DNA of 64,000 nt from Bradyrhizobium sp. RP6 (GTDB lineage Bacteria; Pseudomonadota; Alphaproteobacteria; Rhizobiales; Xanthobacteraceae): positions 45,008 through 109,007 of the forward strand of contig NZ_RQIT01000024.1 in NCBI RefSeq assembly GCF_003837805.1, given 5' to 3'. Shown piece by piece: positions 32,086 through 41,004 of this stretch (positions are counted from its first letter, which is position 1; each line of letters starts with the position of its first letter). The notes under the pieces are model-generated. The model was given only the letters and a program-made list of their open reading frames with translations. It was not told the DNA's origin and made no database searches. Both the position numbers and the translations under genes were made by a program.

Positions 32086-33453
32086 ATGACGCGGCGGATG
32101 GTATTGGTCGGCTTCCTCCAGGCGCAGAACTGCACGAACCTCCCGAGCTCCTGGCGGCATCCGGACTCGCGCAACGATTCGATGTCGGCGGACTATTATC
32201 AGGAGATCGCCAGAATCCTCGAGGCCGGCAAGTTCCACATGGCCTTCTTCGACGACCGCCTGGCGATGCCGGACCGCTACGGCAACGACCACGCCCACAC
32301 TGTCGAATACGGCATCCGCTGCGTGAAGATGGATCCGCTGATCGTTCTGACCACGATGGGCATGGTCACCGAGAAACTCGGCCTGGGCGCGACCTGCTCG
32401 ACCACCTACTATGAGCCCTTCGACGTGGCGCGCCGCTTCGCAACGCTCGACCTGATGTCCGGCGGGCGCGCCGGCTGGAACGTCGTCACCTCGCTCAATG
32501 ACGGTGAGGCGCTCAACATGGGCCGCGATTCCCACCCCGAGCACGATTATCGCTACGACCGCGCCGACGAGTTCATGGAGGTCGTGCTCGGCCATTGGGA
32601 CACCTGGGAAGACGGCGCGCTGATCATGGACAAGCAAAGCGGTCGCTTCGCCGATCCCACCAAGGTGAAGCGGCTCGACCACAAGGGGCCGGCCTTCAAG
32701 TCGCGCGGGCCGTTCACCGTTCCGCGTTCGCAACAAGGCCATCCCGTGATCATCCAGGCCGGCGCTTCGGGCCGCGGCCAGCGCTTCGCCGGGCGCTGGG
32801 GCGAGGTGATCTTCACCGCCGCGCGCAATCTCGCCGCCGCCAAGGACGGCTATGCAGCCGTGCGCAACGAAGCGGCAACGGCCGGCCGCGACCCTGACCA
32901 GATGCTCCTGTGCAATCTGACCACGCCGGTCTGCGCCGCAACCAAGGCTGAGGCCGAAGACAGGATGGCGCTGATCGACAAGCTGCCGCTCCAGATCGAC
33001 GCGCTGTCGCTGCTCGCCGAAGCGCTCAACTACGATTTCGCCTCCAAGGATCTTGACGAGCCGCTGACGACGGAAGAACTGAAGAGCATGCAGGGCATCC
33101 TGGGTATCCGCGACGGCGTACTGAGGGCGTCAGGCAAGAGCAACCCGAGCGCGCGCGACTTCGTCACCTTCTCCGGCCGCGGGCAAGTGCAGGACGCGAT
33201 GGTCGGCGGTCCCAAGGAGATCGCCGACAAGCTGGAAGAGATGTTCGTGGAGCGCGGTTGCGATGGCTTCGTCATCGCCGCAACCTACGTGCCCGGCTCC
33301 TACGCCGATTTCGTCAAGCATATCGTACCAGAATTGCAGCGTCGCGGCCTGTTCCAGACGGACTATCGCGGCAGGACGCTACGCGAAAACCTCGGGCTCG
33401 AGCGGCCGGCTGCCGGCGCCTGGAAGGTGCAGCCGCGCGATGCACCGAAATAG
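32086..33453 (+). CDS. LLM-class flavin-dependent monooxygenase (NtaA/SnaA/DszA type)
   Basis: 455 residues of luciferase-like TIM barrel. Landmarks: WRHPDSR near 24, FHMAFFDDRLAMPDRYG, LGLGATCSTTYYEPFDVARRFATLDLMSGGRAGWNVVTS, RADEFMEVVLGHWDTW, and QAGASGRGQRFAGRWGEVIF. It needs FMNH2 from a separate reductase, none of which is nearby. Substrates of this class include nitrilotriacetate, organosulfur compounds and long alkanes. GGGAG precedes the ATG by nine bases. Only 12 bp separate it from the fumarylacetoacetate-hydrolase-family gene, so they are probably cotranscribed in one catabolic step series. Confidence 0.9.
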   Translation: MTRRMVLVGFLQAQNCTNLPSSWRHPDSRNDSMSADYYQEIARILEAGKFHMAFFDDRLAMPDRYGNDHAHTVEYGIRCVKMDPLIVLTTMGMVTEKLGLGATCSTTYYEPFDVARRFATLDLMSGGRAGWNVVTSLNDGEALNMGRDSHPEHDYRYDRADEFMEVVLGHWDTWEDGALIMDKQSGRFADPTKVKRLDHKGPAFKSRGPFTVPRSQQGHPVIIQAGASGRGQRFAGRWGEVIFTAARNLAAAKDGYAAVRNEAATAGRDPDQMLLCNLTTPVCAATKAEAEDRMALIDKLPLQIDALSLLAEALNYDFASKDLDEPLTTEELKSMQGILGIRDGVLRASGKSNPSARDFVTFSGRGQVQDAMVGGPKEIADKLEEMFVERGCDGFVIAATYVPGSYADFVKHIVPELQRRGLFQTDYRGRTLRENLGLERPAAGAWKVQPRDAPK

Positions 33454-33465
33454 CGAGGACATGAC

Positions 33466-34251
33466 ATGCGCTGGCTGAAATTCGCCGCCTCGGGCAAGAC
33501 GTCCTGGGGAATCGTCGAAGGCGACCGGGTGATCGCGGTCGATGGCGATCCCTTCGCCGGATGGCAGCGTTCCTCGCGGATCCTTCCGTTGTCCGAGGTC
33601 AAGATCGAAATTCCGCTGATCCCGCGCACCTTCTATTGCGTCGGCTTGAACTATCTGAAGCACCTCAAGGAAGCCGCCGACAAGCGCGGCGAGGTGCCGG
33701 CGGTGCCTGACAGGCCCGAGATCGGCTATCGCGCGCAGAACGCGCTGATCGCCCATGACGAGGAGGTCGTGATCCCCTCCTTCGCGACGGACAAGATCCA
33801 CTACGAGGGCGAACTCGTCGTCGTCATCGGCAAGAAGGTGAAGCATCTCACGGAGAAGAACGCGATGGATTGCGTGTTCGGCTACACCATCGGAAACGAC
33901 GTCAGCGAGCGCAGCTGGCAGAAGGCCGATCGCAGCCTGTGGCGCTCCAAGAACGCCGACACGTTCAAGCCGATGGGACCGTGGATCGAGACCGAAGCCG
34001 ATCTCGAAAAGATGGAAACGATCGTCCGCGTCAACGGCAAGGAGACCAACCGCTTCGCGACCGCCGACATGATCTTCGGCGTGGTGCCCTTCCTGGTCGA
34101 GCTGACCAGGTATTTCACGCTATGGCCCGGCGACGTGATCTGGATGGGCACCGACGGTGCCTCGCCGGACATCAAGCACGGCGACGTCGTGGAAGTCGAG
34201 ATCACGGGTGTCGGGACGCTGCGCAACAGGTTCGTGCGGGAGCAGCGCTGA
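33466..34251 (+). CDS. Fumarylacetoacetate hydrolase family protein
   Basis: 261 residues. The FAH-type fold is shown by FYCVGLNYLKHLKEA near residue 57, the metal site Glu in IHYEGELVVVIGKKV and Asp in GYTIGNDVSERSWQ, and LWPGDVIWMGTDGASP near the C-terminus. Members open or isomerise products of aromatic-ring cleavage or cleave acylpyruvates. The operon partner upstream is a flavin monooxygenase, which supports a degradative pathway; the substrate is not known. Confidence 0.9.
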   Translation: MRWLKFAASGKTSWGIVEGDRVIAVDGDPFAGWQRSSRILPLSEVKIEIPLIPRTFYCVGLNYLKHLKEAADKRGEVPAVPDRPEIGYRAQNALIAHDEEVVIPSFATDKIHYEGELVVVIGKKVKHLTEKNAMDCVFGYTIGNDVSERSWQKADRSLWRSKNADTFKPMGPWIETEADLEKMETIVRVNGKETNRFATADMIFGVVPFLVELTRYFTLWPGDVIWMGTDGASPDIKHGDVVEVEITGVGTLRNRFVREQR

Positions 34252-34252
34252 T

Positions 34253-34309
34253 CCTCATCTTGAGGAGCTTGCGAAGCAAGCGTCTCGAACGATGAAGGCC
34301 CGGCTGTCG
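34253..34309. repeat. Imperfect palindromic intergenic repeat
   Basis: CCTCATCTTGAGGAGCTTGCGAAGCAAGCGTCTCGAACGATGAAGGCC has nested dyads (CCTCAtctTGAGG; CTTGC-GAA-GCAAG; outer CTCATC...GATGAA). It starts right after the stop of the FAH gene and may help end its transcript. Confidence 0.6.
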
Positions 34310-34398
34310 GCCTCGCCCTTAGACGGCCGCTGCGCGGCCTGCTCGGGTGAGGGGATGGAGTTGCGCACCTTGCGTCCACCGTGTCGTCCTGCGCTCCC

Positions 34399-34854
34399 TC
34401 AAAACGGCAGCGCCACCCCCGTCTTGATCTCCTTCAGCACAACATTGCTGCGGACGTAGCGGATGCCGGGGATGCGGAACATGAACTCGTCTAGGAAGCG
34501 GTTGTAGGCCGCCATGTCCTGCACGACGACGCGCAGATGATAATCGGCGTCGCCCGTGGTAGCAAAGCACTCCAGCACCTCGCGGCGCTTCGTGACCCTG
34601 GCCACGAACTCGTCGACAAACTTCGCGTCATGCCGCTCCAGCGAGACGTGGAGAATGGCCGACATCGCAAAGCCCGCCTGCTCGCGCGCGACCAGCGCCG
34701 CATAGCCCCGGATGACGCCGCTCTCCTCCAGAGCCCGCACCCGGCGCCAGCAGGCCGAGGTGGACATGCCGACCTCGTCGGCCAGCTGCTGGTTGGTGGC
34801 GCGGCCGTCCCTCTGGAGATGGGCGAGAATCCGGGTGTCCTGCTCTTCGATCAT
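34399..34854 (-). CDS. Lrp/AsnC-family regulator
   Basis: 151 residues. HTH (residues 1-60: DTRILAHLQRDGRATNQQLADEVGMSTSACWRRVRALEESGVIRGY) then RAM effector domain (SAILHVSLERHDAKFVDEFVARV...FATTGDADYHLRVVVQDMAAYNRFL). AAGG lies 6 bases before the ATG. It is divergent from the indolepyruvate oxidoreductase with 150 bp between them, a pairing often seen in proteobacteria, so it probably regulates that gene in response to an amino acid. Confidence 0.92.
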   Translation of the reverse strand: MIEEQDTRILAHLQRDGRATNQQLADEVGMSTSACWRRVRALEESGVIRGYAALVAREQAGFAMSAILHVSLERHDAKFVDEFVARVTKRREVLECFATTGDADYHLRVVVQDMAAYNRFLDEFMFRIPGIRYVRSNVVLKEIKTGVALPF

Positions 34855-34882
34855 GAAAGCCTTCCCAGGTGGGAGCCTCTAC

Positions 34883-34911
34883 CAGAATTCACCTGATTTC
34901 GCAAAATTCTG
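34883..34911. promoter_or_regulatory. Candidate Lrp site 1
   Basis: CAGAATT at 34883-34889 and AATTCTG at 34905-34911 form a 7-bp dyad with a 15-bp A/T-containing centre. It lies in the divergent region of the Lrp gene and the oxidoreductase. Confidence 0.45.
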
Positions 34912-34940
34912 CCGATCTCGTGATCATATCGGGGTAAATA

Positions 34941-34953
34941 GGTAAGACTTACC
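34941..34953. promoter_or_regulatory. Candidate Lrp site 2
   Basis: GGTAAG-A-CTTACC is a perfect 13-bp palindrome, 51 bp before the oxidoreductase ATG, in a position expected for promoter control. Confidence 0.5.
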
Positions 34954-35004
34954 AACCGCGCAGGCATAACCTTCCAGCAGGCAGGGTGCCGCGCGAGGTC
35001 CGCC

Positions 35005-38000
35005 ATGGACGCCATTCCGTCACTCGACGTTTATGAACTTTCCGACCGCTACGAACGCGAGGAGGGCCGCGTCTTCCTCACGGGAACGCAGGCCATCGTC
35101 CGCATCGCGCTCGATCAGGCGCGTCGAGATCGTACGGCCGGGCTCAATATCGCCGGCTTCATCTCCGGCTATCGCGGCTCGCCGCTCGGCGGCGTTGACC
35201 TCGAACTGTGGCGCATCCAGGAACGGCTCAAACGGGACCGCATCGAGTTTCTTCCGGCGGTCAATGAAGACCTCGCGGCGACAGCGGTGCTGGGCTCGCA
35301 GCAGGTCGAAACGCAAGCCGACCGCGAAGTCGACGGCGTGTTCGGGCTCTGGTACGGCAAGGGCCCCGGCGTCGATCGATCCGGCGATGCGCTCAAGCAT
35401 GGCAATGCCTATGGCTCCTCGCCGCATGGCGGCGTGCTGGTGGTTGCCGGCGACGACCACGGCTGCGTCTCCTCTTCGATGCCGCACCAGTCCGACGTCG
35501 CCTTCATGAGCTGGTTCATGCCGACGCTGCACCCTGCAAGCGTCAGCGAATATCTCGCCTTCGGCGAATATGGTTACGCGCTGAGCCGTTTCTCCGGCAT
35601 GTGGGTCGGCTTCAAGGCGATCTCGGACATCGTGGAATCAGGCGCCTCCGTCGCGCTGCGTCCGCCCCGCGACTTCCGCGCGCCCGACTTCACGCCGCCC
35701 CCCGGCGGCCTGCACTATCGTTGGCCCGACCTGCCGGGCCCGCAGATCGAGGAACGGCTGGAGGCGAAGAAGCACGCGGTCTACGCCTTCGCCAAGGCCA
35801 ACCCGATCGACCGCCACATCTACGATATTCCGGACGCGACCTACGGCATCGTTACCACGGGCAAGGCGCATCTCGATCTAATGGAGGCGCTGCGGCTGAT
35901 GGGCCTCGATGAAGCGGCCTGCCGCAGCATCGGCATCGACGTCTACAAGGTCGGCATGGTCTGGCCGCTGGCGCTGCACGACGCCATGGATTTCGTCAAG
36001 GGCAAACGCGAGATCCTCGTGGTCGAGGAGAAGCGCGGCATCATCGAAAGCCAGTTCAAGGAATATTTTTATGACTATCCCGGCGCCAAGCCCGAGCGCA
36101 TGGTCGGCAAGCACGACGAGCGAGGGGCGAGACTGATCTCCTGGATCGGCGAGTTGTCGCCGCGGACGCTCGCTTCCGTGCTGGCGCGGCGGCTCGACCC
36201 GATGTTTCCGGATCTCAATCTCGCCGCGCGGGCAGCCGCCTTGATGCCGGAAGCGGCGCGCACCATCAACGTCAGCGGCGCAACACGAACGCCGTATTTC
36301 TGCTCGGGATGCCCGCACAACACGTCGACGAAAGTGCCGGAGGGATCAAAGGCCCTGGCCGGCATCGGCTGCCACTTCATGGCGAGCTGGATGGATCGCG
36401 AGACCTCCTCGCTGATCCAGATGGGCGGCGAAGGCGTGAACTGGGCAGCGTCGTCGAGATTCACCGGCGGCAAGCACGTGTTCCAGAACCTCGGTGAAGG
36501 CACTTACTACCACTCCGGCTCGATGGCGATCCGGCAGGCGATCGCGGCCAGGGCCAACATCACCTACAAGATCCTGTTCAACGATGCCGTCGCGATGACC
36601 GGCGGCCAGCCGGTCGACGGCCCCGTCAGCGTCCATGCCATCGCCCACAGCGTTCGCGCCGAAGGCGTGGCGCGTATCGCACTGGTGTCGGATGATCCCG
36701 CACAGTTCTCGCCTGCCGACCTGCCGACCGGTGTCACCATCCACCCGCGCGAGGAGATGGATGCCGTGCAGCGCGAACTGCGCGACGTCTCCGGCGTGTC
36801 CGTCCTGATCTATCAGCAGACCTGCGCCACCGAGAAGCGACGCCGCCGCAAGCGCGGGCAGATGGCCGATCCCAAACGCTTCGCCTACATCAACGACCTC
36901 GTCTGCGAAGGCTGCGGCGATTGCTCGGTCGAATCCAACTGTCTCAGCGTCGAGCCGAGGGAGACGCCGTTCGGCCGCAAGCGTCAGATCAACCTGTCGG
37001 CCTGCAATAAGGATTTTTCCTGTCTCAACGGCTTCTGCCCGAGCTTCGTCACCGTCGAAGGGGCGACGCGCCGGAGGAAGAGCGCAAGCCGGATCGACGC
37101 GGTCGGCCGCGCGGCCACGCTCCCCCTGCCCACGCCCCGAACGCTCGACCGCCCCTACGATCTGCTGGTGACCGGCGTCGGCGGTACCGGCGTGATCACG
37201 GTTGGCGCGCTGATCGGCATGGCCGCGCACCTCGAACGCCGCGGCGTCTCGGTCCTCGACTTCACCGGCTTTGCGCAGAAATTTGGTCCCGTGCTGAGCT
37301 ACATCCGCCTCGCCGCGAGCCCCGAAATGTTGCACCAGGTCCGCATCGACCAGGGTGCGGCCGACGCGCTGATCGGCTGCGACCTCGTCGTCAGCTCCTC
37401 GCCAAAGGCGTCCGGAACCTACCGGAAAGGCACGCGCGCTGCGGTCAACACGGCGGAGATGCCGACCGGCGACGTCGTCCGCTTCCGCGACGCCGATCTC
37501 GCCTCGCCCGCCCGCCTGCGCGCAATTGGCCGCGTGATCGGCGAGAGCAATGTCGGCACGATCGATGCCAATGGGCTGGCCGAGCGCCTGCTCGGCGATG
37601 CCGTCTATGCCAACATCATCATGCTCGGCTTTGCCTGGCAACGCGGACTGGTGCCGGTCTCGCTGCAGGCGCTATTGCGCGCGATCGAGCTCAACGGCGT
37701 GGCGATCGAGCGCAACAAGCAGGCCTTTGCCTGGGGCCGGGTCGCCGCGGCCGATCCGGATTCTCTGTCGAACGCGGACGATGCGCCCAAGGCCGAGACG
37801 CTCGACCAGCTCATCGCCCGGCGCTTCGATTTCCTCACGGCCTATCAGAACGCGGCCTATGCGGCGCAATACCGGGCGATCGTCGCAAGAGTCCGCAGCG
37901 CCGAAGCCGGCCTGAACAGCGAGGCGCTGACCGAGGCCGTCGCGCGCAGCCTGTTCAAGCTGATGGCCTACAAGGACGAGTACGAGGTGGCGCGGCTGCA

Positions 38001-38454
38001 CATGCAAAGCGGCTTCCTCGACGAGCTGAAGCGCGAATTCGAGGACGGCTTCAACATCCAGTATCACCTCGCCCCGCCGTTCCTGCCGTCGCGGCGCGAC
38101 GCACGTGGCCGTCCACGCAAGCGTGCCTTCGGACAGTGGATCCAGATGCCTCTCAACATGCTCGCGCGCTTGAAGGGGCTGCGCGGGACGCCGTTCGATC
38201 CATTCGGCTACGCCGCGGAACGGCGAGCCGAGCCAGAGCTGATCGCCTGGTATCAAGGCCTGGTCGAGCGGATGCTCGGCGGGCTCGACACGGCGAGTCT
38301 TCCGGATCTCGTCGCGATTGCAAGGGCCCCTATGGAGATCCGCGGGTATGGGCCGGTCAAGGCCGCCGCGATCGCGAAGGTGAGGTCCGAAATCGAGCGG
38401 CTGCTCGCCGAACTCCCCACGCCATCGCCGGCAAGGATGCGCGCCACCGGTTGA
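35005..38454 (+). CDS. Indolepyruvate ferredoxin oxidoreductase, alpha-beta-gamma fusion
   Basis: 1149 residues, the usual length of the fused type. The N-terminal ThDP/pyrimidine part has IVRIALDQARRD and FISGYRGSPLGGVD, then DGVFGLWYGKGPGVDRSGD and VVAGDDHGCVSSSMPHQSD. TPYFCSGCPHNTST and GIGCHFMASWM mark the ThDP-binding part. A 4Fe-4S segment at ~633-680 has CEGCGDCSVESNC and CNKDFSCLNGFCP. The C-terminal gamma part has TGVGGTGVITVGALIGMAAH. It oxidises arylpyruvates (Trp/Phe/Tyr catabolism) to aryl-acyl-CoA with ferredoxin. The amidase follows 76 bp downstream. Confidence 0.93.
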   Translation: MDAIPSLDVYELSDRYEREEGRVFLTGTQAIVRIALDQARRDRTAGLNIAGFISGYRGSPLGGVDLELWRIQERLKRDRIEFLPAVNEDLAATAVLGSQQVETQADREVDGVFGLWYGKGPGVDRSGDALKHGNAYGSSPHGGVLVVAGDDHGCVSSSMPHQSDVAFMSWFMPTLHPASVSEYLAFGEYGYALSRFSGMWVGFKAISDIVESGASVALRPPRDFRAPDFTPPPGGLHYRWPDLPGPQIEERLEAKKHAVYAFAKANPIDRHIYDIPDATYGIVTTGKAHLDLMEALRLMGLDEAACRSIGIDVYKVGMVWPLALHDAMDFVKGKREILVVEEKRGIIESQFKEYFYDYPGAKPERMVGKHDERGARLISWIGELSPRTLASVLARRLDPMFPDLNLAARAAALMPEAARTINVSGATRTPYFCSGCPHNTSTKVPEGSKALAGIGCHFMASWMDRETSSLIQMGGEGVNWAASSRFTGGKHVFQNLGEGTYYHSGSMAIRQAIAARANITYKILFNDAVAMTGGQPVDGPVSVHAIAHSVRAEGVARIALVSDDPAQFSPADLPTGVTIHPREEMDAVQRELRDVSGVSVLIYQQTCATEKRRRRKRGQMADPKRFAYINDLVCEGCGDCSVESNCLSVEPRETPFGRKRQINLSACNKDFSCLNGFCPSFVTVEGATRRRKSASRIDAVGRAATLPLPTPRTLDRPYDLLVTGVGGTGVITVGALIGMAAHLERRGVSVLDFTGFAQKFGPVLSYIRLAASPEMLHQVRIDQGAADALIGCDLVVSSSPKASGTYRKGTRAAVNTAEMPTGDVVRFRDADLASPARLRAIGRVIGESNVGTIDANGLAERLLGDAVYANIIMLGFAWQRGLVPVSLQALLRAIELNGVAIERNKQAFAWGRVAAADPDSLSNADDAPKAETLDQLIARRFDFLTAYQNAAYAAQYRAIVARVRSAEAGLNSEALTEAVARSLFKLMAYKDEYEVARLHMQSGFLDELKREFEDGFNIQYHLAPPFLPSRRDARGRPRKRAFGQWIQMPLNMLARLKGLRGTPFDPFGYAAERRAEPELIAWYQGLVERMLGGLDTASLPDLVAIARAPMEIRGYGPVKAAAIAKVRSEIERLLAELPTPSPARMRATG

Positions 38455-38530
38455 CGCCGCGCCGGCAACGTTTCAGCCTCTGAACCTGGAGGGACGCCCT
38501 GATGGCGCTCCCGCGATCGGGTGACGCATC

Positions 38531-39955
38531 ATGGATTTCGACCAGCTGACATTGACCGAGGCCGCGAACGGCCTCAGCGCCGGGAAGATCACGAGCACCG
38601 CACTCACCCGGGAAGCTCTTGCCCGCGCCAGGGCCAACGCCGACCTCAATGCCTTCGTGACCCTGGACGAGGCCGGCGCCATGAAGGCCGCCGCGGCGTT
38701 CGACGCGAAGGGCGACAGGGGCAAGCCGCTCGGCGGCGTGCCCGTCGTGATCAAGGACAATATCGAGGTGGCCGGGCTGCCCTGTAGCGCCGGCACCCCC
38801 GCGCTGAAGGATTACATTCCAAGGGCCGATGCACCTGTCGTGGCAAAGCTGCGCGCCGCGGGAGCGATCATCATCGGCAAGACCAGCATGCACGAACTGG
38901 CCTTCGGCATCTCCGGCTACAACACCGCGTTCAAGACCGGCGCCGAGTTCGGCGTGCGCAATGCCTATGATCGCAGGCGGATCGCCGGCGGCTCCTCGTC
39001 CGGGACGGGCGCCGCGATCGGCGCGCGAATCGTCGCGGGCGGGCTCGGCACCGACACCGGCGGATCGGTACGCGTGCCCGCCGCCCTGAACGGGTGCGCC
39101 TCGCTGCGGCCAACGGTCGGGCGCTATCCGCAAGAGGGCATCGCGCCGATCTCGCACACCCGCGACACCGCGGGGCCTATGGCCGCAACCATGGCCGATG
39201 TCGCGCTGCTCGACCGCGTCATCGCCGGAGGCGATCCGGTCCTGCCCGCGGATCTCAAGCTGGTCCGCGTTGGCATTGCCAAGGCGATGCTGACCAATCT
39301 CGATGACGACACCGAGGCCGCCTTCCATCGGGCAGTCGCGCAGATGAAAGCTCGGGGGATCGTCGTGGTCGAGATCGAGATGCCCCAACTGGCGGAGCTC
39401 GACGGCCAGGTCAGCTTTCCAGTCGCGCTATATGAGGCGTATGACGATCTGGTCGCCTATCTCGCACACACCGGCACCGGCCTCAGCATCGAGGCGCTGG
39501 CGCAGGAAATCTCCAGCGCCGACGTCAAGGCTACCTATGAGGACCTCGTGATCCCGCGCAAGCTGCCCGGTCCCGACGACACGTTTATCGACGCCAAGCC
39601 GATCTACGACGCCGCGGTCAAGATCGCGCGGCCTGCGCTTCAGGCGCTCTATGACAACACCTTCTCCGGAAACAAGCTCGACGCCATCGCCTTTCCGACC
39701 ACGCCGCGCATCACCATTCCCTCCAACCCGGACTCCAGCAGCCTGGAGAATTTCGCACTGTTCATCCAGAACACCGATCTCGGCAGCAATGCCGGCATTC
39801 CCGGCATCCAGATCCCAATCGCACTCGGCGCCAGCAGCAGATTGCCGATCGGGCTTGAGCTCGACGGCCCTGCGGGAAGTGATCATCGTCTGCTTGCGAT
39901 CGGCATGGCACTCGACAACGTGTTTGGCCGGTTGCCGCCGCCGCGTCGCTCATGA
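38531..39955 (+). CDS. Amidase (amidase-signature family)
   Basis: 474 residues. The amidase signature is complete: VVIKDNIEVAG (Lys), AGGSSSGTGAAIGARI and GTDTGGSVRVPA (cis-Ser and nucleophile Ser), so the Lys-cisSer-Ser triad is present. The family includes indoleacetamide hydrolases, and its place behind an arylpyruvate oxidoreductase makes an aryl-acetamide or similar substrate attractive, but that is inference. Its stop overlaps the end of the LysR gene by 6 bp tail-to-tail. Confidence 0.88.
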   Translation: MDFDQLTLTEAANGLSAGKITSTALTREALARARANADLNAFVTLDEAGAMKAAAAFDAKGDRGKPLGGVPVVIKDNIEVAGLPCSAGTPALKDYIPRADAPVVAKLRAAGAIIIGKTSMHELAFGISGYNTAFKTGAEFGVRNAYDRRRIAGGSSSGTGAAIGARIVAGGLGTDTGGSVRVPAALNGCASLRPTVGRYPQEGIAPISHTRDTAGPMAATMADVALLDRVIAGGDPVLPADLKLVRVGIAKAMLTNLDDDTEAAFHRAVAQMKARGIVVVEIEMPQLAELDGQVSFPVALYEAYDDLVAYLAHTGTGLSIEALAQEISSADVKATYEDLVIPRKLPGPDDTFIDAKPIYDAAVKIARPALQALYDNTFSGNKLDAIAFPTTPRITIPSNPDSSSLENFALFIQNTDLGSNAGIPGIQIPIALGASSRLPIGLELDGPAGSDHRLLAIGMALDNVFGRLPPPRRS

Positions 39956-40861
39956 ATAAGGGTTGATCAGCTTCTGCTGCTCGGCGCTATGGTGCGTGAG
40001 CAGGTCGATGAAGGTCCTGACCTTCGCCGACAGATGATGGCGATGCGGATAGACCGCATTCATGGACAGCTCGACCGTCCGATATTCCGGCAAGAGGCGC
40101 ACGAGGCTGCCGGTTTCGAGATCGTCCTGGATGAGAAACCCCGCCATCAGACAGACAGCGGCGCCCTCCAGTGCGACCTTCCGCAGCGCTTCTCCGCTGT
40201 TGGTGACGAAGCTGCCCGAGATGCGAACGGAAGCCGGAGTGCCTTTGCGGTCAAGGAAGCGCCATTCGTCGCCAAACGGATAGTTCAAGTGCCGACCGCA
40301 ATTGTGCCCGGTGAGCTCGTCGAGCGTCTGCACCCGGCCGTGCTTCTCGAGATAATCGTGCGAGCAGCACAGCACGTGACGCCAGGTGGCAAGTCTCCGC
40401 ACGATCAGGCTCGAATCCGGCGGCGGGGTCATGCGCAGCGCAACGTCGTAGCCCTCCTCGATGAGATCGACATCGGCCTCGCCCATGCGCAGATCGATCC
40501 TGAGCTCCGCATAGGTCGACAGCAGCTTCGCCACGACAGGCGCGACAAACGGCACCATGTGCGTGGCGACGTGAATGCGCAGCGTGCCGCGGGGCACCGA
40601 CTGCAATTCGCTCGCGATGTCGTCGGCCTGCTCGAGATCCGCGAGAATCTGGGTTGAGCGCTCATAATAGGCCTTGCCGATTTCGGTGAGGCTCACCTTC
40701 CGCGTGGTGCGGTTGAGTAGCCGCACCCCGAGTCGGTTCTCCAGCGCCTGGACGTGGTTGCTCACCATGGTCGTCGACATGTTGAGGCGGCGGGCGGCGG
40801 CGGAAAAGCCGCCGTTTTCGACCACGTGGACGAAGGCGGTGAGGCTGGTGAAACGGTCCAT
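39950..40861 (-). CDS. LysR-family regulator of the efflux operon
   Basis: 303 residues. HTH in residues 1-60 (FTSLTAFVHVVENGGFSAAARRLNMSTTMVSNHVQALENRLG), then effector domain with LLSTYAELRIDLRMGEADVDLIEEGYDVALRM. The ATG at 40859-40861 starts the HTH; a TTG five codons upstream is possible. It is divergent from the EmrA-like gene and a palindrome (40876-40898) lies between them. The inducer is unknown. Confidence 0.9.
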   Translation of the reverse strand: MDRFTSLTAFVHVVENGGFSAAARRLNMSTTMVSNHVQALENRLGVRLLNRTTRKVSLTEIGKAYYERSTQILADLEQADDIASELQSVPRGTLRIHVATHMVPFVAPVVAKLLSTYAELRIDLRMGEADVDLIEEGYDVALRMTPPPDSSLIVRRLATWRHVLCCSHDYLEKHGRVQTLDELTGHNCGRHLNYPFGDEWRFLDRKGTPASVRISGSFVTNSGEALRKVALEGAAVCLMAGFLIQDDLETGSLVRLLPEYRTVELSMNAVYPHRHHLSAKVRTFIDLLTHHSAEQQKLINPYS

Positions 40862-40875
40862 GGCTCGAGGTTCCA

Positions 40876-40898
40876 ATTATCCATTATTACTGGATAAT
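40876..40898. promoter_or_regulatory. LysR box between regulator and efflux operon
   Basis: ATTATCCA-TTATTAC-TGGATAAT is a perfect 8-bp dyad with a 7-bp A/T centre, 15 bases before the LysR ATG. It has the T-N11-A form of LysR sites and is A/T-rich in a GC-rich genome. Confidence 0.65.
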
Positions 40899-41004
40899 GC
40901 TTCAAAGAATTCCGAGATTATCACAGCGGTCGGGACAACGCATCTTATCCTCGTCAATGCGCGCGCCCCTTTTCGAACGGGCGGCCGCGAATTCCGAGGA
41001 TGTC

